A stretch of 64,000 bases of DNA from Lineus longissimus. Lineage: Eukaryota > Nemertea > Pilidiophora > Heteronemertea > Lineidae. The stretch spans positions 10,356,501-10,420,500 of the forward strand of contig NC_088311.1 in NCBI RefSeq assembly GCF_910592395.1, read 5' to 3'. This document shows, piece by piece, positions 58,401-64,000 of this stretch; position 1 is the first letter of the stretch, and every line of letters starts with the position of its first letter. The position numbers and the translations under genes were made by a program. The notes under the pieces were generated by a model. That model did not search any database, had not been told where the DNA came from, and saw nothing but the letters and a program-made list of their open reading frames with translations.

Positions 58401-58537
58401 CATACACCATTTATTTACTAGCATGTTTGGCTTTTGATGTTGTGTTTTTGTGTTGGATAATTTATTTTTGTTAGTCTTGGGTTTTTAGCTCACCTCTTAG
58501 CAGAGGTGAGCTTATCCCATACCGTGGCGTCCGTCGT

Positions 58538-58578
<41 letters not shown>

Positions 58579-60731
58579 CGTCGTCGTCCGTCGTCCGTTA
58601 GCAGGGCACGTTTCGTAACTGTTAGAGCTATTGAGTTGAAACTTGGTACACATGTACCCTTATGTAATGACACCTTGGAGACCAAGTTTCGGTCTGATTC
58701 GTTTCATGGTTTGTCCACCAGGGGGCCAAACGTTAAAAGTGAAAATGTGCAATATCTCCCTTAATAGTAGTCGGGAAATTTTGAAAAAAATATGGTAGGT
58801 ACTTCTAGCAAAGGTGCATCATATATCCTCCGGGTTTTTGATTTGACCTCCTTTTCAAGGTCACAGAGGTCAAATGGTGTAAATTGGCCATTAGGATGTA
58901 ACGATGGCACGTTTCTAAACTGCAATGACTATTGATACCAAATTTGTTACACATTTACCCCTTAGTCAGGTGATCTCAGGGACCAAAGTTTGGTCCAATA
59001 TGATTCACCACTTGACCACCAGGGGGCAAAATCCAAAAACCTTAAAAATGTGATTATTCCTTAACTTCTTGCCCGATTGCCACCAATTTGATATCATGGG
59101 TACATCTAACCACCATACAGTATATGTCACACAGGTTTTCAATTTGACCTTCTTGTCAAGGTCACAGAGGTCAAATGACGTAAATTCGCCGTCAGGCCGT
59201 AACTATGGCACGTTTCTTAACTGCAATGACTATTGATCACAAATTAAGTACACATGTACCCCTTGGTCAGGTGATCTCAGGTACCGAAGTTTGGTGCGAT
59301 CTGATTTGCCGTTTGGCCTCCAGGGAGGGGGCCAAATCCTAAATTCATCAAAATGCTATTATTCCTAGTAATGACTTGCCCGATTGGCACCAATTTTATA
59401 TCATAGGTACATCTAATTCTAACAACCATTCAATGTGTCACCCGGGTCTTCTTTGATTTGACCTACTTTTCAAGGTCACAGAGGTCGAATGTACTGTAAA
59501 TTGGCCATTTTGGGGAAATTGTAATTGCTTGGACCTACATCAAACCTAACACTACATGACACAATACCATGCTCTTTATCCATCTTTCCTCCACATGAGG
59601 TGAGCACAATGGCCCTGGCCATTTCATTGGGTTTAGGGTGCTTGTTTACGGAGGCATAATTCTGACTGTTGGGGCTTTTTTTGTGCTTTTGTGTGTGATA
59701 ATTTATTTTTGTTACTTTTGGGTTTTTGGGTTTTGGGTGCTTGTTTACGGAGGTATAATTCTGACTGTTGGGGATTTTTCTTGTGCTCTTAGACTCAGAA
59801 GGGTCAGGGTCAAATGCTTCGTACCAAGGAAGGTGACACGAGTATTATTGCTGGGTTGCGCATTGTCACTCAGACTGGTATCAAGTAGCTTGACCTGTGT
59901 AGGACAATTTATATTCAAAGAAATATGACGCATTTGAAATGAAATTCTTGCTAAGAAGAAAGAGGTTTTCATCCCAGAATATATTCAAGAGCATGTACTA
60001 CCCACAAAACGCAATACTTTGGCTCTGTTGCCGAAACTTTCCTGGTATTTAGTATTTGTGTATCTGTTAATACCACAGCATTCTGTTGAAATTTATATTC
60101 AGTACGTTTAAAGGCCTACGCTGGTCGTTAAAAATTTTGAATTTGTAATTGAATTTAAAAATGTCCAATTGCGGAAATATGTACTAAGTATAAATTTCAA
60201 CATTGCCGTTGTGTAGACTTATAAACAAATACTATGAATACCAAGTTTAAACAAATTAGTATTCACAATAACTGTGCTACCGCATTGTATATTTGTGGAT
60301 TTCTATTTAACTGGACCACAAGTAATTATGAACGGTGTACCCCTTTAGGCAATTGGAAATTTTTGTGACGAATTTCAAATTTTTAATGCAAGTGCAGGCC
60401 TCCAAGGCCATGAAAACCTTGAGGGTTCACAGTCTATTGATCATAACCACTTTCCTTCAGATTGCCCGAATATTGGGATGATCCTGAGACCTTCAAACCA
60501 GAACGTTTCATCAACAACGACAACATCAACCCATATTCCTGGGTTCCGTTCGTCCTCGGCAACCGGATGTGTATCGGCTACCGATTTGCACTACTCGAGA
60601 TGAAGGTCATGATTGCGCTACTCATGAAGCGATTTAAATTTTCCTGGGTACCAGGTTTCACGTACCGTACTAAGCTGGCGATCACAATGCGACCTGACCC
60701 TCCATTAGAGTTATTCGTTGAGCCAGCGTAG
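46343..60731 (+). CDS. Cytochrome P450 monooxygenase (complete, with alternative exons)
   Basis: A heme-thiolate monooxygenase of the microsomal type, family not assigned. Exons: 1a 46343-46480 or 1b 47569-47706, then 50400-50479, 50766-50906, 51469-51575, 52226-52350, 53253-53365, 53874-54016, 56589-56716, 56825-56997, 10a 57698-57811 or 10b 58234-58347, and 60461-60731. One exon 1 plus one exon 10 give 510 residues with matching phases. The N-terminus has a hydrophobic anchor (about residues 18-36) followed by KPLSHP.VRQLRGPRFVPILG. Motifs: I-helix AGHETTS (322-328), K-helix ETLR (380-383), PERF (434-437) and the heme loop FVLGNRMCIG with axial Cys458. It resembles clan 4/46-type P450s, but I would not name a family. 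The 3' flank starts with a foldback element 20 bp after the stop. Confidence 0.92.
46429..47305 (+). repeat. 73-bp tandem array derived from P450 exon 1a end and donor
   Basis: The unit is the last 52 bp of exon 1a (GCTGGTTTATGCCCTGATCA to GTAAGACAG) plus 21 bp of intron (GTAAGAGATCGTCTTGTCCT and A). CAG|GTAAGAG recurs at exactly 73-bp spacing from 46480 to 47064, that is eight regular copies after the exon. Increasingly degenerate units then run to about 47305. Confidence 0.9.
47569..47706 (+). CDS. P450 alternative first exon 1b
   Basis: 46 codons beginning MPALPLLRYLQSLSWTQMLP, ending VRQ at a CAG|GTAAGG donor. It has the same length and phase as exon 1a and can join exon 2 in frame. It is nearer to exon 2 and its own repeat array follows directly. 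Confidence 0.8.
47650..50303 (+). repeat. 70-bp exon-plus-splice-donor minisatellite, 37 extra copies
   Basis: The unit is the last 56 bp of exon 1b (TCTGGCTGGTTTATGCTCTG to GTGAGACAG) plus the first 14 bp of its intron (GTAAGGGGCCACCT). Donor ends run from 47706 to 50299, 2593 bp, which is 37 x 70 plus one 3-bp insertion near 50146 (TTTAATAGTGAG). Nearly every copy keeps CAG|GTAAGG or CAG|GTAAAG. Subtypes (CCATAAGTG, CCTTTAGTG, CCATTTGTG; GGGGCC or AGGGCC) mark local amplification. 70 is not a multiple of three, so later donors would shift the frame. Confidence 0.95.
50440..50665 (+). repeat. Degenerate tandem copies of P450 exon 2 end and donor
   Basis: ATTCAAAATGA in exon 2 (50448) recurs at 50502, then as AGTCAAAATAA at 50584 and TTTCAAAAAGG at 50638. 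The copies carry the following TTTCTAATGGTGTTAG and its donor. The real donor GTAAGG is at 50480, an intact copy is at 50534, and the later copies have lost it. Confidence 0.8.
50935..51115. mobile_element. Probable SINE fragment
   Basis: GAGATCAGTGGCAAGGTTGT and the phrase GTGTCCTTGAGCAAGGCA match the shared body seen in the SINE at 5762. The downstream end merges into the 19-bp array. Truncated. Confidence 0.4.
51114..51312. repeat. 19-bp tandem array, about 10 copies
   Basis: The unit TCAATCAATTAGTCATAGT, with GG/AG and AT/TT variants, runs through P450 intron 3 just after the SINE fragment and may have grown from its tail. Confidence 0.8.
51765..51915 (+). repeat. Diverged interspersed repeat (copy of 16850-17010)
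   Basis: It shares GAGAATCTTATCTTAAT, TTGTGTATTCAAG, TTCCAACTTA and CGAGGAG in order with the copy in PPP1R42 intron 7. Confidence 0.5.
52797..53165 (+). mobile_element. tRNA-derived SINE
   Basis: The head has an A-box-like GTGGTGGTTAACACAGCTGG and a good B box (GGTTCAATCCC) in the normal spacing. A non-tRNA body follows with CCTTCGAATGAGACTTAAAA and TGGCGCTTAAACCGTAATGG. No clean acceptor stem is present, so it is not a functional tRNA gene. It is in P450 intron 5. Confidence 0.6.
55155..55394 (+). pseudogene. Fragment of an endonuclease/exonuclease/phosphatase (EEP) domain
   Basis: The frame reads VISGDFNYNLLKE, then TLLDHIYIKSHPDEIHAGV, then SYHNPVYYTF. GDFN, the DHIY block and a final (S)DHNPVY are hallmark blocks of the C-terminal half of EEP endonucleases found in LINEs and Helentrons. 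Here the final motif reads YHNP, the catalytic N-terminal half is absent and the frame soon ends, so it is a relic. Confidence 0.65.
55888..56380. mobile_element. Nested TA-flanked MITE
   Basis: TACCGTATTTATGCGCATTT, continuing TAGCAC, at the left is the reverse complement of GCTAAAATGCGCATAAATAC with AGTA at the right. Internally further GCGCTTA words pair. It inserted into the element at 54310-56465. Confidence 0.65.
57132..57283. mobile_element. MITE, CAGTGGAACCTC family, truncated
   Basis: The left end CAGTGGAACCTCCCTTAGCG and interior (ACCTCTCTA, CCCAAATTGGTTGTTTCC, GACAGCACTTGTCAGTCCC) are clear. The right TIR is lost after GATAGAGAG. It lies in P450 intron 9. Confidence 0.65.
57698..57811 (+). 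CDS. P450 alternative exon 10a (SRS5 segment)
   Basis: 114 bp, starting directly after the K-helix ETLR: RLTPPVAMVFRE to ASLMR. Acceptor TTTTCAG, donor AG|GTTGGT. It has the same length and phase as 10b. This segment (substrate recognition site 5 in P450s) lines the active site. Confidence 0.8.
58038..58110 (-). mobile_element. tRNA-derived SINE fragment
   Basis: On the minus strand GGGTTCGATTCCCGG is a perfect B-box arm, preceded by GCGCCTGTCACCTCCGAGGC. Only this 3' half of the head is present. It sits between the two exon-10 copies. Confidence 0.5.
58234..58347 (+). CDS. P450 alternative exon 10b (SRS5 segment)
   Basis: 114 bp, RLSPPVPVVLRS to GAMMR, with acceptor TATTACAG and donor AG|GTCAGT. 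It is about half identical to 10a (20 of 39 residues counting the split arginines) and keeps LxPPV, ICG and VPAGT. It has no stop or frameshift. Both exons are 38 codons long, so the frame alone does not force mutual exclusion. Confidence 0.78.
58487..59628 (+). mobile_element. Modular hairpin/GTC-tract element, copy C
   Basis: Nearly identical to 10492-11632: same hairpin start, (GTC)n tract, three 301-bp modules (GCACGTTTC or its variant at 58606, 58907 and 59208) and same GAGGTGAGCACAATGGCC end. It inserted into a local duplication whose other copy (about 59635-59780) shows the unoccupied site. It lies in P450 intron 10. Confidence 0.75.
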
Positions 60732-60751
60732 CTCTGCTATTAGAAACTTAT

Positions 60752-61448
60752 TAGCTTAAGGAATTGAACCCTCGGCTTCGGACCTTGGTTGAGTTACCAA
60801 GACACTCTCGGGTGGAGCTAAAATACAGTCCAAACCCGAGCCTGTCGGCGAGGGTTTGGACGAAATTTTAGCTCCACCCGAGAGTGTCTTGGTAACTCAA
60901 CCAAGGTCCGAAGCCGAGGGTTCAATTTCTATTCTAAAATACCTCAAACTTAAAAAGATAGGCCACGAAAATAACTTGAATATGTGCGAATTTGGCAAAT
61001 TCCATCCATCGCCGGCCCGGCCGGAGCGCCGGTAGCGCCATTGTTTACATTATGTTACGGCAACGTTACAGAAAATGAGACATGTACATTTTGTACAGCG
61101 CGCAAAGGAAGTCCGCATCGGCTCGCTCAAGTGATGCTAAAATCTGCGCAAATGGGCTATTTGGAGCGTTTTTCTCGGCAAATATGTGTAGTGCTCATTA
61201 AAAAACTTAGGGTGGTTGATGCTTCCTTGACTGATTTGTGTTTGAAGCAGTGTTTTGAGCGCCTCAAACTTCTGAAGTGAACTAAATTCCATTGACGTGA
61301 CGTGTGCATGGTTTCCACATTTTAGTGCAACCCGAGGGAACTTTGGTAGAGCATCTTGGTTGCGTGTCCAAAACACTCCACTCTCAGAACGAGGCTTATG
61401 CATTTTCCATTTAAAAGTTGACTTTACGGTACCAAGGTATTTTAGAAT
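60752..61448. mobile_element. Foldback element with long 5' inverted repeat, copy 2
   Basis: Starts TAGCTTAAGGAATTGAACCC 20 bp after the P450 stop codon. The stem of about 80-bp arms spans 60763-60929; the rest matches 15216-15854 with small indels, including GGTTACGGCA-type and GTGCAACCCGAGGGAACTTT words. It must form part of the P450 3' UTR or immediate flank. A minus-strand frame of 88 codons (61137-61403) recurs with a frame change in copy 1 and shows no domain. Confidence 0.7.
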
Positions 61449-61611
61449 GGTAGCTCATCTAGTGCCATTCAACATGATAACATACCAATAACATGACATT
61501 CCAATTTTGTGTTATACATGACTAACTCCGATCACAGCTCAACAGTATCTTAAAGTGACTTTTTATATATTTTTACGTTTTGTACTGCTGCAAGTTATAA
61601 CCAACGGTATC

Positions 61612-61696
61612 CACAGGTGAATCCATACAAGTGACTGAGTACAAGAAGGTTGTACTCAGTCACATGTACTCAGTCACTTGTGTGGATTCACCTGAG
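61612..61696. repeat. Nested inverted repeat
   Basis: CAGGTGAATCCATACAAGTG at the left pairs with CACTTGTGTGGATTCACCTG at the right, and the inner TGACTGAGTACAA / TTGTACTCAGTCA pairs again. Probably a small foldback element. Confidence 0.7.
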
Positions 61697-62218
61697 GAGG
61701 GTAGTATGTAACTACCAAAAACGTTTGGGATGTATATGTATATATGTTGAGTGAAATTATAGATATGATGTTTTTCATATTATGGATTCGCTCTTTTCTG
61801 TGGTATATTGAATGTATTGTTTAGACATGTGTTTAATGACTCTTTGTTGAATGTCCAGAATGTATCTAAATCGAGCAGCTGACTAAACTAAAACAAATAT
61901 AAATTTACTAAATATTTATATTTACATTTGTAAATACTGCAGTATCTTTTTATGAAATTCATTGAGAGCAATACAAAGAATAACTAGATTTATTTCAGAG
62001 TTTAAGAAATTTCTTTTTTTTCATTTTAAGGGATTGTGTAAATAGCGTCTTAAAATTTCTGAAAAACTTCCGAAATTAGTGGGGAGGAGCACTATTTCTT
62101 ATATTCTCACAAAAGTCGTGAAATTTTCAAATATCGTATCTGTTGCATTTAAATCGGGATTTTGATCACTCTCAGCTCTGTTAAGAACAGTCAGACATGT
62201 TCCTCCTTGTAGTCTTAT

Positions 62219-64000
62219 TACCCCTCAGCCCATAAAGGCTAGAGGGGTATTGTCGAGGCGTTCGCCGTCCGTCTGTCCGTCTGTCGGGCCGTTGATCTCG
62301 TTTCCGGAGCATATTTCCGTAACCATAAATGCTGGCCATTTCATCTCTGGGTGGTTTGAAGGTCTTATGGTACCATTGTGCCTTTTGGTAGTTTTGACGG
62401 TTTTCGACCTACACTTGGCCCCAGGGGGCGCTTCATGCAAAAAACTACTTTTGGCTATATCTCATGAATTATGCTAGCTAGAATCATGATATTTTTACTG
62501 AGGACAGTACTCATGAGACTACATCACATGATACCCGGGTTTTTGATTTGACCTACTTTTCAAGGTCACAGGGGTCAAGTAGCGTAAATTGACCATCAGT
62601 GGTTTCCGGAACATACATCCGTAACCATAAATGCTGGGCATTTCATCTCTGGGTGGTTTGAAGGTCTTATGGTACCATTGTGCCTTTTGGCAGTTTTGAC
62701 GGTTTTCAACCTACACTTGGCCCCAGGGGGCGCTTCATGCAAAAAACTACTTTTGGCTATATCTCATGAATTATGCTAGCTAGAATCATGATATTTTTAC
62801 TGAGGACAGTACTCATGAGACTACATCACATAATACCCGGGTTTTTGATTTGACCTACTTTTCAAGGTCACAGGGGTCAAGTAGCGTAAATTGACCATCA
62901 GTGGTTTCCGGAACATATATCCGTAACCATAAATGCTGGGCATTTCATCTCTGGGTGGTTTGAAGGTCTTATGGTACCATTGTGCCTTTTGGCAGTTTTG
63001 ACGGTTTTCGACCTACACTTGGCCCCAGGGGGCGCTTCATGCAAAAAACTACTTTTGGCTATATCTCATGAATTATGCTAGCTTGAATCATGATATTTTT
63101 ACTGAGGACAGTTCTCATGAGACTACATCACATAATACCCGGGTTTTTGATTTGACCTACTTTTCAAGGTCACAGGGGTCAAGTAGCGTAAATTGACCAT
63201 CAGTGGTTTCCGGAACATATATCCGTAACCATAAATGCTGGGCATTTCATCTCTGGGTGGTTTGAAGGTCTTATGGTACCATTGTGCGTTTTGGCAGTTT
63301 CGACAGTTTTCAACCTACACTTGGCCCCAGGGGGCGCTTCATGCGAAAAACTACTTTCGGCTATATCTCAGGAATTATGCTAGCTAAAATCATGATTTTT
63401 TTGGTATGTGCGTTGGGGATGACTAGAGGAAGGTTTCTTTTGAAAACCGGCTCGTTCTGATTGTCAATATGCTCACAGGGCGGGGTGCTTGAAATCGGTT
63501 TCCGTCAATTTCGAGGAGAACCGTCTGATTAAATTCATTTTTGGTATGTAAGTTGAGGGTGACTAGAGCGAGGCTCCTTTCGAAAACAGGCGCGTTCCGA
63601 TTATCAATATGGCCACTAGGGCGGCTTGCTTGAAATCGGTTTCCGTCAATTTCGAGGCGAACCGTTTGTCCGATCAAATTCATTTTTGGTATGTACGTTG
63701 GGGGTGACTAGAGCGAGGTTCCTTTCGAAAACAGGCTTGTTCTGATTCTCAATATGGTCACCAGGGCAACGTGCTTGAAATCGGTTTCCGTCAATTTCAA
63801 GGAGAACGGCTTGGAGGATGGAATCAATTTTTAGTGAGTGTAGGCCTAATGCAGTTTTGTAAGGGGAAGGTTCCTTTCGAAAATCAGCGCGATTCGAAAT
63901 TCAGTATGGCCGCAACGCTCACATCCTCAAAATAGGTTTCCACAATTTGAATTTCCATATGCAAACTAGCCACTCCACTAAGCCAACTTCACCATTATCT
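62219..64000 (+). mobile_element. Modular hairpin element, copy E (cut by window edge)
   Basis: The start TACCCCTCAGCCCATAAAGG folds with CTAGAGGGGTA. A GCCGTCCGTCTGTCCGTCTG tract follows, then four modules of 302 bp (TTTCCGGA-type word at 62301, 62603, 62905 and 63207), then modules of about 143 bp (CGGTTTCCGTCAATTTC at 63495, 63637 and 63782). The 302-bp modules contain GGTTTTTGATTTGACCTACT and TTTTCAAGGTCACAGGGGTC, the same words as copies A-C, but the rest differs. The 3' end is outside the window. Confidence 0.65.

Overview
This is a eukaryotic nuclear window from an animal. All four genes are split by GT-AG introns, and their products are closest to metazoan proteins. The repeat content (elements opening with GTCCGTCGTC tracts, TA-flanked MITEs beginning CAGTGGAACCTC, frequent TAGGCCTA, tRNA-derived SINEs, a CR1/jockey-like LINE fragment) suggests a marine invertebrate such as a mollusc, brachiopod, ambulacrarian or lancelet. 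I cannot fix the phylum from sequence alone.

Layout, left to right. (1) 33-4079, minus: the 5' nine coding exons of WDR36/UTP21, a WD40 protein of the small-subunit processome; the gene runs off the left edge. (2) 4080-5604: the shared upstream region of two divergent genes. (3) 5605-25642, plus: PPP1R42 (LRRC67), a leucine-rich-repeat protein with eight proposed exons and very long introns full of repeats. (4) 25643-33331: intergenic DNA with a 29-bp and a 68-bp tandem array and many MITEs. (5) 33332-42893, minus: a complete 13-exon TWNK (Twinkle, mitochondrial replicative helicase), 684 codons plus stop. (6) 42894-46342: intergenic DNA with a LINE fragment, a 34-bp perfect palindrome and a Mutator-like MITE. 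(7) 46343-60731, plus: a complete microsomal cytochrome P450 with two alternative first exons and two alternative versions of exon 10. (8) 60732-64000: a foldback element and a large modular repeat cut by the window edge.

I assembled the exon chains by hand. Every junction has GT-AG borders and compatible phase, and the TWNK and P450 chains add up to normal family lengths. The genes have no obvious joint pathway: ribosome biogenesis, an LRR regulatory subunit, mtDNA replication, and a monooxygenase.

The most unusual feature is at the P450. The 3' end of each alternative first exon, together with its 5' splice site, has been amplified into a tandem array: a 70-bp unit gives 37 extra copies after exon 1b, and a separate 73-bp unit gives 8 regular extra copies after exon 1a. 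Smaller duplications of the same kind (exon end plus donor copied into the intron) occur at P450 exon 2 and WDR36 exon 4. Two further points stand out. The P450 has a duplicated 114-bp exon that would swap the segment after the K-helix (SRS5). Several sequence-divergent mobile elements share one plan: a 5' hairpin, a short 3' inverted copy, a GTC/CCG-rich tract and modules of 301-302 bp. It resembles non-autonomous Helentron-like elements.
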